Below are positions 44,942-53,835 of a stretch of DNA of 64,000 nucleotides, piece after piece (position 1 is the first letter of the stretch; each line of letters starts with the position of its first letter). A program made the translations under genes and the position numbers. Origin of the DNA: Flavobacterium zhairuonense. Lineage in GTDB: Bacteria; Bacteroidota; Bacteroidia; Flavobacteriales; Flavobacteriaceae. The notes under the pieces are model-generated. The model searched no databases. It had not been told where the DNA came from and worked only from the letters and a program-made list of their open reading frames with translations. Location: contig NZ_SJSY01000068.1 in assembly GCF_004352915.1 (NCBI RefSeq), positions 62,001-126,000 on the forward strand, in the 5' to 3' direction.

Positions 44942-46213
44942 TTATTTTGTTATTGTTTGCTTTCTATCTGGTCCAACCGATACAATTTTGATTGGCACTT
45001 CGATTTCTTTTTCAATAAACTCAATATATTCTTTAAGCTCAATTGGCAATTGATCGTAAGTTGTCAAACCAGTTAAATCTTGTTTCCATCCTTTGAACTC
45101 TTTGTAAACAGGAGTTACATTTTCTGGCTCGATGTTGTATGGGAAATGAGAAATGTTTTGCCCTTTATAGTTGTATTCTGTACAAACTTTCAAAGTTTCA
45201 AAACCAGAAAGTACGTCACCTTTCATCATCATCAATTGCGTTACACCATTTACTTGAACAGCATATTTTAAAGCAACTAAATCTAACCATCCGCAACGTC
45301 TTTGTCTTCCTGTTACAGAACCAAATTCGTTACCAACTTTTGCCATAGTAGCACCAACTTCGTCAAAAAGTTCAGTTGGGAAAGGTCCGCTACCTACACG
45401 TGTAACGTAAGCTTTGAAAATTCCGTAAACTTCTTTGATTTTGTTAGGAGCAATTCCTAAACCAGTACAAGCTCCAGCAGCAGTAGTATTTGATGAAGTT
45501 ACAAAAGGATAAGTTCCGAAATCAACATCTAATAAAGATCCTTGAGCTCCTTCGCAAAGAATAGATTTTCCAGCTTTTTGAGCTTGGTGCATGTATTCTT
45601 CACTGTCAATGAAATCTAATTTTTTCAATTCTTCAATAGCTTCAAAGAATTCTTTTTCAAGTTCAGCTAAATTATATTGAATGTTTACATCATAAAAAGC
45701 AATCATCGCTTCGTGTTTGTCAGCCAAAGCTCTGTAACGATCTTTGAAATCTTCTAATTCGATATCTCCAACACGTAATCCATTTCTACCTGTTTTATCC
45801 ATGTAAGTTGGTCCAATTCCTTTAAGAGTTGAACCAATTTTTGCTTTTCCTTTTGATGCTTCAGAAGCAGCGTCAAGCAAGCGGTGCGTTGGTAAAATTA
45901 AATGCGCTTTTCTAGAAATGATTAATTTGCTTTTGATGTCAAGGTTGAATTTCTCCAAACCTTCAATTTCTTTTTGAAAAACTACAGGATCAATTACAAC
46001 ACCATTTCCGATGATATTTACTGAGTTTTTATGAAAAATTCCAGAAGGGATAGTTCTAAGTACATGTTTAATTCCGTCAAATTCTAATGTATGTCCTGCG
46101 TTTGGTCCTCCTTGAAAACGTGCAATAATATCATAATTTGAGGTAAGAACGTCAACAATTTTTCCTTTACCTTCATCTCCCCATTGTAATCCTAGTAATA
46201 AATCTACGGTCAT
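44942..46213 (-). CDS. purA: Adenylosuccinate synthetase
   Basis: A 423-residue GTP-dependent enzyme that joins IMP and aspartate to adenylosuccinate. The N-terminus LLLGLQWGDEGKGKIVD holds the GTP loop, then GGPNAGHTLEFDG, GIGPTYMDKTGRNGLRVGD, and the loop SVTGRQRRCGWLDLVALKY. Together with guaB at 38.5 kb both branches from IMP are represented in the window. It follows the Fur-family gene by 95 bases on the same strand. Confidence 0.98.
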   Translation of the reverse strand: MTVDLLLGLQWGDEGKGKIVDVLTSNYDIIARFQGGPNAGHTLEFDGIKHVLRTIPSGIFHKNSVNIIGNGVVIDPVVFQKEIEGLEKFNLDIKSKLIISRKAHLILPTHRLLDAASEASKGKAKIGSTLKGIGPTYMDKTGRNGLRVGDIELEDFKDRYRALADKHEAMIAFYDVNIQYNLAELEKEFFEAIEELKKLDFIDSEEYMHQAQKAGKSILCEGAQGSLLDVDFGTYPFVTSSNTTAAGACTGLGIAPNKIKEVYGIFKAYVTRVGSGPFPTELFDEVGATMAKVGNEFGSVTGRQRRCGWLDLVALKYAVQVNGVTQLMMMKGDVLSGFETLKVCTEYNYKGQNISHFPYNIEPENVTPVYKEFKGWKQDLTGLTTYDQLPIELKEYIEFIEKEIEVPIKIVSVGPDRKQTITK

Positions 46214-46308
46214 TCTGTTTTAATTTGCGTTGGGACAATCAAAGTCGTCCTACTGATTAATGTAGTTAATTTTCTTTTTTTTTATTTTTTGAATAATTCC
46301 TTTTTGGA

Positions 46309-46767
46309 TTATTGTTTTTCTTTTTTGTTTCCGTAGAAATAAAGTGAGTGATTGGTAATCTCAATATCAAATATTTCTTCGATTGTTTTTTTGATGGTTT
46401 GGATCCTTGGATCGCAAAATTCAATTACTTCACCCGAATCAGTCATAATGATGTGATCATGCTGTTTATCAAAATATGATTTTTCGTAGTAAGCCTGATT
46501 TTGTCCAAATTGATGTTTTCTAACCAAAGCGCAGTCTAACAATAACTCGATCGTGTTGTATAAAGTAGCTCTACTCACACGATAGTTTTTGTTTTTCATT
46601 TTGATATATAAGTTTTCAATATCAAAATGCTCTTCGCTATCGTAAATTTCCTGTAGAATAGCATAACGCTCAGGAGTTTTGCGATGCCCTTTTTGTTCAA
46701 GATACATTGTAAAAACATTTTTTACAATTTCTTGATTCTTAGTGTTGTCAGTTGAAATAAGTGTCAT
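46309..46767 (-). CDS. Fur-family transcriptional regulator
   Basis: A 152-residue metalloregulator. The N-terminal winged helix ([32 protein letters not shown] split in two, [16 protein letters not shown]) is followed by a dimerisation domain with [17 protein letters not shown], the regulatory metal site. It lacks the C-x-x-C pairs of the structural zinc site found in many Fur/PerR proteins. The ATG at 46767 is chosen because a -7 box (TATCTTTG, 46774-46781) lies within the longer frame. Whether it senses iron, zinc or peroxide cannot be told. Confidence 0.9.
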   Translation of the reverse strand: MTLISTDNTKNQEIVKNVFTMYLEQKGHRKTPERYAILQEIYDSEEHFDIENLYIKMKNKNYRVSRATLYNTIELLLDCALVRKHQFGQNQAYYEKSYFDKQHDHIIMTDSGEVIEFCDPRIQTIKKTIEEIFDIEITNHSLYFYGNKKEKQ

Positions 46768-46773
46768 ATCCTG

Positions 46774-46781
46774 CAAAGATA
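46774..46781 (-). promoter_or_regulatory. -7 box of the Fur-family gene
   Basis: The minus strand reads TATCTTTG, six bases before the ATG at 46767, so the transcript would have almost no leader. Confidence 0.5.
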
Positions 46782-46951
46782 ATTTTTTATTTTTAATCAA
46801 TAAAAGTTTCGGCTTTAAAGTTTAACGTTCAAAATCATATCAGAATGGCAAAAATGTAATATTTACAGGGTTTGGCAATGATAAGTTTTGGAGAATCTAA
46901 AAAAGCTGAATTAACATAAATATTTTTAATTACAATAAAATTAACAAATTC

Positions 46952-47494
46952 CTATTTGCTTTTCGTCATGTACATGTACCAATTCCATTCCCAAGTTTTT
47001 CCGTTATCATCAGACATTGCTTGACTCCATACTGGATTATCTTGATCTCTGGCGTCCCAGCGAAAAACCTGAAGTACATTTTTTCCGTCATAAACATCTT
47101 TCGAAAAAAAGTGTCCAATATGATTTTCAAAAGAACCCACAACAGGTTTGTCTAAAACTCCTGTATTAGAATCTGACCAATAAATGCTCCACAATCTGGT
47201 TTTCGGATTAAATAGTCTAACGGTCATTCCTTCAAAAGGTTCTCCATCAAAAGTGGCTAGAAAATTATCAATATTTCCAATTCCGTTCAGGATTTTATAC
47301 ATTTCCTGAGTCGATGGAAATTCGATCCATTCGGTGCAATTGGCAAATCGTTGTTTTAATTTTTTATTTCGAATGAAAGACTTTCCTTGAAAAAAATCAA
47401 AATCATCTTTTGAAGAAGATTCAGAAGCGACAATGATAAGTTCGCCATTTTGATCAAAATTTATTTCAGGAATTTCTAAGTTTTCATTTTCCAT
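46952..47494 (-). CDS. DUF1579-like calycin-type protein
   Basis: A 180-residue cytoplasmic protein with no signal. FDFFQGKSFIRNKKLKQRF, TVRLFNPKTRLWSIYWSDS, FRWDARDQDNPVWSQAMSDD and WEWNWYMYMTK are strands and loops seen in DUF1579-type proteins with a calycin-like barrel, which may bind small hydrophobic molecules. No function is known. It stands between the Fur-family gene and the RelA/SpoT gene. Confidence 0.75.
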   Translation of the reverse strand: MENENLEIPEINFDQNGELIIVASESSSKDDFDFFQGKSFIRNKKLKQRFANCTEWIEFPSTQEMYKILNGIGNIDNFLATFDGEPFEGMTVRLFNPKTRLWSIYWSDSNTGVLDKPVVGSFENHIGHFFSKDVYDGKNVLQVFRWDARDQDNPVWSQAMSDDNGKTWEWNWYMYMTKSK

Positions 47495-47566
47495 AAAAAA
47501 ATATTTATTTAAATAATTATGATGTTGTATTTCTTTTGATTTTAAGGCTTTAAGCTTTCGACTTAT

Positions 47567-49786
47567 TTATGTTCTATATTCTCTTGTAACTTTGTCAACT
47601 CCATCGATTTTCTTGATTGCATTGATCATTTTTTTCAAAATAGTATTGTTTTTGACAATTACAGCAACTTGTCCATGAAAAATTCCAGCATCGGTACTCA
47701 GTGAAATACTTTGAATATTCACGTTCATATTGTTTGAAATTACTCGTGTTAATTGGTTTGTAAGTCCTAAAACGTCCATTCCGGTAATATTGATAATGGC
47801 CTTGAATTCTTCCTGAGAAGAGTCAATCCATTTTGCGCTCATGATTCGGTAGGCATAATTAGACTGCATTCCAATTGCGTTCGGACAATCTTTTTTATGC
47901 ACTTTTATTCCTTCGTTAATCGTTACAAAACCAAAAACATCATCGCCGGGAATGGGGTTGCAACATTGCGAAAGCTTGTAATCAAGTTTGTCATGTTCAG
48001 TTCCAAAAACCAGCATGTCATAATTACTGCTGATGACTGGTTTGTGGATATCTTCGTCTGCAGTATCTTTATTTCTTTTGATTTTATTTTTAAAGAAATT
48101 GATGAACGAATTGCTTTTTTGTGCAGCGTAATCTTTTAATTGCTGATTTTCGATCGCGCCAATTCCGACTCTGTAAAATAAATCTAAACTTGTTTTTAGT
48201 TTAAAGAAGTTAACCAGCTCGTTTGTAACTTGCTCGTTAAGCGTAATTTTTAAGTGTTTTAATTTTCTAGTAAGAAGTTCTTTTCCTTCTTCGCCGATTT
48301 TTTTCGTGTTCTCGTTAAGAACGTTTTTGATTTTATTTTTGGCACGGGAAGTTGTAACATATTCCAACCAGTTTACGGTTGGTTTTTGGCTTGCCGACGT
48401 AATAACTTCAACCTGATCACCGCTTTTTAATTCGTGATTTAAAGGAACAAGGCGTCCGTTAACGCGCGTTCCTCTGGTTTTAATTCCAATTTCGGAGTGA
48501 ATGCTAAAAGCGAAATCTAGTGAAGTGGCGCCTTTTGGAAGTGATTTTATTTCTCCTTTCGGCGTAAAGACGAAGATTTCTTTTGAATACAAATTCATTT
48601 TAAAATCTTCCACAAAATCAACTGCGTTTGTTTCTGGGTTTTCCAAAGCTTCGCGAAGCAGATTCAGCCAAGTATCCAGACCACTTTCTTCTGTTGCTCC
48701 GTTTTTATATTTGTAATGCGCTGCATATCCTTTTTCGGCAATTTCATCCATACGCTCGCTTCGAACCTGAACTTCGACCCAGCGTCCTTTTGGCCCCATA
48801 ACTGTGATGTGAAGTGCTTCATAACCAGTTGATTTTGGAGATGAGATCCAGTCGCGCAGACGGCTCGGACTCGGTCTGTAATGATCAGTTACAATGGAAT
48901 AGATTTTCCAAGCGATGAATTTTTCATCGTGAGAATCAGATTTGTAAACAATTCTAAGAGCGAATTTGTCATACACTTCGTCAAAACTCACATTTTGCGC
49001 ACGCATTTTTCGACGAATCGAATAGATAGATTTCGGGCGTCCTTTTATGATATAATCGATATTTTCAGCATCAAGCGATTTTTTCAAAACATCCGAAATG
49101 TCTTTGATGTAAGCGTCTTGTTCTTCTTTTGTTTCTCTGATTTTGCTTACAATGTCGTTGTAGATTGCAGGTTCAGTATATTTTAATCCTAAGTCTTCTA
49201 GTTTGGTTTTAATGTTGTAAAGCCCTAAACGGTGGGCTAGAGGAGCATAAATATAAAGTGTTTCTGATGCGATTTTGGTTTGTTTGTATTCCGCCATCGA
49301 ATCCATGGTTTGCATATTGTGAAGACGATCGGCCAATTTGATCAAGATTACACGTACATCATCATTCAACGTGAGGATCATTTTTCTAAAATTCTCGGCT
49401 TGCATTGAAGCATTCAAGTCTTTTTGAACCAATGAAATTTTAGTCAAGCCTTCAACAAGTTGTGCTACTTTCGGGTTAAATAATCGCTCAATTTCTTCGA
49501 CAGTCATTGGCGTATCTTCGACAACATCGTGCAATAAGGCCGCGGCAATAGAGGTCGCACCCAGACCAATCTCTGAGGCAACAATTTTTGCAACTGCAAT
49601 AGGATGAAAGATATATGCTTCGCCAGATTTGCGTCTTTGTTCTTTATGAGCATCAACAGCGACGTCAAAAGCTTTCCGAATTAATTTTTTATCGGCTGGG
49701 GTTAAAGTTTGGTAACTTATTCGAAGTAATTCCTTGTATTCCTGCGCAATCGCTTTGTTTTCTTTTTCAATATCTATTTCTATCAT
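47567..49786 (-). CDS. spoT: Bifunctional (p)ppGpp synthetase/hydrolase of the RelA/SpoT family
   Basis: A 739-residue stringent-response enzyme. The HD hydrolase domain (about 30-200) is intact: FHPIAVAKIVA, LLHDVVEDTPM and RLHNMQTMD. The synthetase domain (about 240-370) has GRPKSIYSIRRKM, FALRIVY and GYEALHITV. TGS (IFVFTPKGEIKSLPKGATS), the zinc-finger-like CCNPIPGDDVFGFV and a C-terminal ACT domain follow. With both domains intact it should make and degrade (p)ppGpp. No other synthetase gene is seen here. Confidence 0.97.
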   Translation of the reverse strand: MIEIDIEKENKAIAQEYKELLRISYQTLTPADKKLIRKAFDVAVDAHKEQRRKSGEAYIFHPIAVAKIVASEIGLGATSIAAALLHDVVEDTPMTVEEIERLFNPKVAQLVEGLTKISLVQKDLNASMQAENFRKMILTLNDDVRVILIKLADRLHNMQTMDSMAEYKQTKIASETLYIYAPLAHRLGLYNIKTKLEDLGLKYTEPAIYNDIVSKIRETKEEQDAYIKDISDVLKKSLDAENIDYIIKGRPKSIYSIRRKMRAQNVSFDEVYDKFALRIVYKSDSHDEKFIAWKIYSIVTDHYRPSPSRLRDWISSPKSTGYEALHITVMGPKGRWVEVQVRSERMDEIAEKGYAAHYKYKNGATEESGLDTWLNLLREALENPETNAVDFVEDFKMNLYSKEIFVFTPKGEIKSLPKGATSLDFAFSIHSEIGIKTRGTRVNGRLVPLNHELKSGDQVEVITSASQKPTVNWLEYVTTSRAKNKIKNVLNENTKKIGEEGKELLTRKLKHLKITLNEQVTNELVNFFKLKTSLDLFYRVGIGAIENQQLKDYAAQKSNSFINFFKNKIKRNKDTADEDIHKPVISSNYDMLVFGTEHDKLDYKLSQCCNPIPGDDVFGFVTINEGIKVHKKDCPNAIGMQSNYAYRIMSAKWIDSSQEEFKAIINITGMDVLGLTNQLTRVISNNMNVNIQSISLSTDAGIFHGQVAVIVKNNTILKKMINAIKKIDGVDKVTREYRT

Positions 49787-49926
49787 AACGGCATATTCAA
49801 GTACTAAAAATACGCATTAGTTTGAATATACGCAAGGTTTTTAGATTGTTGATTTGTGATTTTAGGTTTTAGATTTTTGAAGGACAAAAATCTTAGAAAT
49901 TTGCAATGATTAATTTGATTTATATA

Positions 49927-50083
49927 GTCCCGAAGGGACAAAAAAAGATTATATCAGTTTGTTTGCCAATATGAAATCGCTACGAGATAATTTTTGAAGA
50001 GTTTGGTAATAAATGCTCCTTATAGGAGCTAAATATTGGTAGAAAAATACATGCACGCACGATATAAAATGTCCTGTAAGGAC
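49927..50083. repeat. REP/MITE-like cluster without a transposase
   Basis: Three palindromes: GTCCC-GAA-GGGAC (49927-49939), GCTCC-TTATA-GGAGC (50015-50029) followed by TAAATATTGGTAG, and GTCC-TGTAA-GGAC (50071-50083). The order and the tail AAATATTGGTAG match the element at 8.43-8.94 kb beside the broken transposase, so this looks like a non-autonomous copy. It fills most of the gene-free stretch 49787-50151. Confidence 0.75.
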
Positions 50084-50102
50084 TAAATAAGCTTAGTGAT
50101 AT

Positions 50103-50131
50103 CTTTGTCAAAGTTTTAAACTTTGACAAAG
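50103..50131. repeat. Second copy of the CTTTGTCAAAG palindrome
   Basis: The 29-base palindrome CTTTGTCAAAGTTT ... with arms complementary around a central T is identical to 23566-23594. It lies 21 bases from the stop of the serine hydrolase gene and could end that transcript. Confidence 0.8.
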
Positions 50132-50151
50132 ATTAAACGACTAAATAAGTT

Positions 50152-51693
50152 TTATTGTATTTTCGAAAAATCCAAATCCTGAAAATCGTAGCTAAAGTCT
50201 GTTAATTCAGAGATTGGAAGCATTTTTAGATTAGTAACTTTTCCGCTTTCATCATATTTGAAGAGTAAATGAGCATCGGCATGAAAAAAAGCATTATTCC
50301 ATTTTACAACATAATTTCCATCTTTATAAAAAGAAACTTCACCAGCTAATTGTGGAGATCGTTTTGAGGCAAAATATAACTTTCCTTTTTTCTCTATAAT
50401 CGTGATTTCTCCAAACCAATTATCTCTATAAGTCCCAATAATTTTAGAAAAATCAGTTTTTATTTTATCTTTTTTATTCTTATCGACAACAGCCCAAACT
50501 TCATCTGTAACTTTATCTGCCTTTTCCTCGTTGGCTTTCATTCTGTTGCTGTAAACAGTCACATAATCATCAGATTTTATGCCTAAATAACTGTCTTTGA
50601 TAGTATTCGTAATCGCATTAAAAGCAGCCCCGGACTGCTGATTCGTTAAAACAATAATTCCCAAACCAATTTCCGGAATCAAGGTTGTCTGTGTCACATT
50701 ACCTTCTAAACCTCCTGTGTGTGATGCTTGTTTGTATCCTTTTACATCACTTAAAAACCAGCCTAATCCGTAACCAGAAAAATGAGTGTTATATGGTGGT
50801 CTGGTTTTGGCAGGAAGAATAGTTTGAAGTTGCCACATTTCATCATGCTCTTTTTCAGAGAATAATTGTTTGTTATCGCCGTATTTTCCATTATTGATTT
50901 GTAAAATTGCCCATTTGCTCAAATCATTTACACTTGAGTAAATTCCGGCCGCGCCATCAAAAAGCTGATTTTCGTAACGTTTTATTGTTTTTAGCTTTCC
51001 ATCAATTGGAACGTGTGGTGTAATTACATTTGAAGTATCTTTTAAGCGTTTTATTGAAGCTACACTGTTGGTCATTTCCAAAGGTTTCATGATGCGCTCT
51101 TCGACAAAATCAGCCCAGGTTTTTCCGCTCACAACATGAACAATTTCGCCTGCAATAATGTACATTAGGTTATCGTAATCATATTTTGTTCTAAAGCTCG
51201 AAACTGGTTTCAAATAACGTAAATTATGCACTATGTCTTTTGCTGTAAAATCACTGCCGTCAGGCCAGATCATCAAATCTCCGGCACCAAGGCCAAGTCC
51301 GCTTCTATGCGTTAATAAGTCACGAATGGTGAATTCACGAGTGACAAAATCATCATACATTTTAAAATCTGGAAGATATTTTATCACTTTATCATCCCAT
51401 TTTATTTTACCTTCCTCTACCAACATTGCCAATGCCGCAGTGGTAAAGGCTTTGCTGTTTGATGCAATTCCGAAAAGTGTATTAGCATCAACTTTTTGTT
51501 GTGTTACGATCGATTTTACACCATATCCTTTAGCTAGAACTACTTTTCCGTCTTTTACAATCGCAACTGAAATTCCTGGAACGTCAAACGCTTTCATCGT
51601 TCGTTCTACTAAATTGTCTACTTCTTGATTGGTAATTTGGGCAAAGGTTGCGAAACTGAATAATAGTGCTAAAAACGATAACTTGTACTTCAT
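50152..51693 (-). CDS. Serine hydrolase, class C beta-lactamase/DD-peptidase type
   Basis: A 513-residue exported protein (signal ends near FATFAQ). The beta-lactamase domain has SxxK in GIASNSKAFTTAALAML, a YxN-type motif in KYDYDNLMYIIAGEIV, and HTGGLEG as the KTG-like box. After about residue 375 a DUF3471-type beta-barrel domain follows (IIGTYRDNWFGEITIIEKKGK). Such proteins act as esterases, DD-peptidases or peptidases in the periplasm. The substrate cannot be read from the sequence. It lies 18 bases after the RNA methyltransferase gene. Confidence 0.92.
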   Translation of the reverse strand: MKYKLSFLALLFSFATFAQITNQEVDNLVERTMKAFDVPGISVAIVKDGKVVLAKGYGVKSIVTQQKVDANTLFGIASNSKAFTTAALAMLVEEGKIKWDDKVIKYLPDFKMYDDFVTREFTIRDLLTHRSGLGLGAGDLMIWPDGSDFTAKDIVHNLRYLKPVSSFRTKYDYDNLMYIIAGEIVHVVSGKTWADFVEERIMKPLEMTNSVASIKRLKDTSNVITPHVPIDGKLKTIKRYENQLFDGAAGIYSSVNDLSKWAILQINNGKYGDNKQLFSEKEHDEMWQLQTILPAKTRPPYNTHFSGYGLGWFLSDVKGYKQASHTGGLEGNVTQTTLIPEIGLGIIVLTNQQSGAAFNAITNTIKDSYLGIKSDDYVTVYSNRMKANEEKADKVTDEVWAVVDKNKKDKIKTDFSKIIGTYRDNWFGEITIIEKKGKLYFASKRSPQLAGEVSFYKDGNYVVKWNNAFFHADAHLLFKYDESGKVTNLKMLPISELTDFSYDFQDLDFSKIQ

Positions 51694-51710
51694 AACGTGA
51701 TAATTTAAAA

Positions 51711-52502
51711 TTACTTAAATTCTCTTTGGCGTTTGGCTTCAAAAATTAAAATTGCGGCAGCGACAGAAACATTCATACTGTCAATTTCGCCTTGCATCGG
51801 GATGATGATATTTTGGGTGGCGGCATCACGCCATTCTTGCGTTAATCCAGTTGCTTCTGTACCAACAACCAAAGCCGTAGGAGTTGTAAAATTTTGAGTG
51901 TGGTAAGAAGTTGAGTTTTGCAAAGTTGCGCTGTAGAAATTGATTTTTTTTTCTTTCAAAAAAGAAATGATTTCTGTAGTTGTTCCAGTTGCAATTTGGT
52001 TGGTAAAAAGACACCCAACACTAGAACGGACAATATTCGGGTTATATAAATCGCTTTTAGGATTGGCAATTAAAACGGCGTCCAATTTAGCTGCATCTGC
52101 TGTTCGCAAAACAGCTCCAATATTTCCGGGTTTTTCCAAAGATTCTACAACTAAAATCAATGGGTTTTCAGATAATTTTAAATCGGATAATTTAAGGGAT
52201 TTAGTTTTGGCTACGGCCAAAATACCTTCCGTTGTATCACGATAAGCCAGTTTTTGGTAAACTTCTTTGTTGATTTCTACGATTTGAAAAGGATTAGAAA
52301 TCAGTTTGTTGATTTCTGATTCAGAAACCAATTCAGGCAAAAATAAAACAGTTTCAATTTCGTAACCGCCTTTTGTGGCTAATGAAATTTCACGTAAACC
52401 TTCAATCAAAAATGTTCCGGTTTGCTTTCTGGCCTTCGATTTTTCTTGAAGTAAAACCAAAGATTTGATAAACGGATTTTGAACTGAAGTGATTTGTTTC
52501 AT
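51711..52502 (-). CDS. TrmH/SpoU-family RNA 2'-O-methyltransferase
   Basis: A 263-residue SPOUT enzyme. An N-terminal substrate-binding part (SLVLLQEKSKARKQTGTFLIEGLREI split, typical of the SpoU_sub_bind domain) is followed by the knot: VVESLEKPGNIGAVLRTADAA, NIVRSSVGCLF and the C-terminal LVVGTEATGLTQEW ... MNVSVAAAILIFEAKRQ. It probably methylates a ribose in rRNA or tRNA. The start region is flanked by the CCTTTGC-type repeat (52510-52537). Confidence 0.92.
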   Translation of the reverse strand: MKQITSVQNPFIKSLVLLQEKSKARKQTGTFLIEGLREISLATKGGYEIETVLFLPELVSESEINKLISNPFQIVEINKEVYQKLAYRDTTEGILAVAKTKSLKLSDLKLSENPLILVVESLEKPGNIGAVLRTADAAKLDAVLIANPKSDLYNPNIVRSSVGCLFTNQIATGTTTEIISFLKEKKINFYSATLQNSTSYHTQNFTTPTALVVGTEATGLTQEWRDAATQNIIIPMQGEIDSMNVSVAAAILIFEAKRQREFK

Positions 52503-52572
52503 TTTTTAAAGGCTCAAAGTTGCAAAGGAGCAAAGGTACAGAGTTTTTTCAAAAAAGTTGTTTAATGTTTGC

Positions 52573-52618
52573 CACGAATTACACTAATTTCCACAAATTT
52601 AAATTAGTGTAATTCGTG
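52573..52618. repeat. Inverted repeat, TTCGTG-AATT family
   Basis: CACGAATTACACTAATTT (52573-52590) and its exact complement (52601-52618) flank a ten-base loop, with a partial extra copy GCAATTCGTGGC (52618-52629). It lies 20 bases past the phosphodiesterase stop and may terminate it. From memory, sequences with attcgtggc occur widely in Flavobacteria. Confidence 0.7.
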
Positions 52619-52637
52619 CAATTCGTGGCGGAAAAAA

Positions 52638-53723
52638 CTATTTCTCAAAAACTTCTTTTATCTCTTCATTGACTGGATGATCTGTTGTGAAATTATAACC
52701 CATGATTTTTGCCAAAGTTTGAGCAAACTGTTTTTGATAGATTTGAGAGTCTGTTTTGATTTCGCCTTTTGGAGCAATTTCTGGACCTATTGTGGCGAAC
52801 CAAATTTGCGACGCGCCTTCAACATCTGAACCATGATCTGTCCATTGTTTTTTGTTTTTGTCGCCTCGGCCGTGATCAACAGTTATAAATAAAGTCGTTT
52901 TGTTTTTGTATTGCGGATCATTTTGAACAAAATTCCAGATTTCCTGAATCCATTTATCTACTTGGTTTGCAGCATCCAAGTAGGAACGATATTGACCATG
53001 ATGCGCCCATTCATCAGTTTCTCCATAAGCAATATAAAGTACTTTTGGCTTTTTGGTTTTAAGTTCATCCATGGCTTGATAATGTGTAAAAACATCAAGA
53101 CATTCATCTTCATGAAATGGCTTATAAGAGTTGTCGCGCATTTCGTTTAATAATTTTTGAGATGGAGTTGGTTTATTTCCACCAACTTTGTCAAATGCTG
53201 AAATTACTGGAAACTCGCTTCGTTCTTCATTTAGAATTCGGTCAAAAGCATCCCATGCGCCAAATGCTGCAACTTTTCCTTTAAGTTTGGCTTGTTTGTT
53301 CAAAAACTCCAAAACATTTACATTCGGATTTGCTTTATAGCCGTTTGAATTTACTGCTACATCAACATTTCCGGTCATAATTTCGCTATAACCAGGATAA
53401 CTAAACCAATATGGATTGGCAACATCGACTTTGTTTCCAAGATCACGATTGCCATAAATTTGCCCTTTCAGCGCCATTTCCGACCAGAAAAATGGCATTA
53501 GATTTTTACGCGAAACCTTTAAATCAGAATTGGCATATTTTTTATAAATGTAAGCGCTGTCGCCTTGATTGAATTTTTTGTCATTGGCAATTGCCTGATC
53601 TACACCTTTAAAAACTTCCTGCCATCTAAATCCGTCTGTTGTGATGATGATGATGTTTTCTGTTTTTTGAGCGTGAGATTTGAAGCCTAATAAAATGAGC
53701 AGAATTAAGATTGTTTTTTTCAT
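52638..53723 (-). CDS. Exported alkaline-phosphatase-superfamily phosphodiesterase
   Basis: A 361-residue protein with a signal peptide. IIITTDGFRWQEVFKGVD holds the metal Asp, with the nucleophile probably the Thr upstream, and FITVDHGRGDKN plus GAWDAFDRILNEE and TDEWAHHGQYRSYLDAANQV are other metal-site segments of the nucleotide pyrophosphatase/phosphodiesterase type. It should hydrolyse phosphate (di)esters in the periplasm. The substrate is unknown. Confidence 0.85.
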   Translation of the reverse strand: MKKTILILLILLGFKSHAQKTENIIIITTDGFRWQEVFKGVDQAIANDKKFNQGDSAYIYKKYANSDLKVSRKNLMPFFWSEMALKGQIYGNRDLGNKVDVANPYWFSYPGYSEIMTGNVDVAVNSNGYKANPNVNVLEFLNKQAKLKGKVAAFGAWDAFDRILNEERSEFPVISAFDKVGGNKPTPSQKLLNEMRDNSYKPFHEDECLDVFTHYQAMDELKTKKPKVLYIAYGETDEWAHHGQYRSYLDAANQVDKWIQEIWNFVQNDPQYKNKTTLFITVDHGRGDKNKKQWTDHGSDVEGASQIWFATIGPEIAPKGEIKTDSQIYQKQFAQTLAKIMGYNFTTDHPVNEEIKEVFEK

Positions 53724-53835
53724 TTTTGATAAGTTTGAAATTTGTTCAGATTTCGTTTATTCCAAAACTAATTTATAAAATTGATCGAATTGGATTCTAT
53801 TTATAAAATAACAATAAGATAACAAATCTTGAAAT

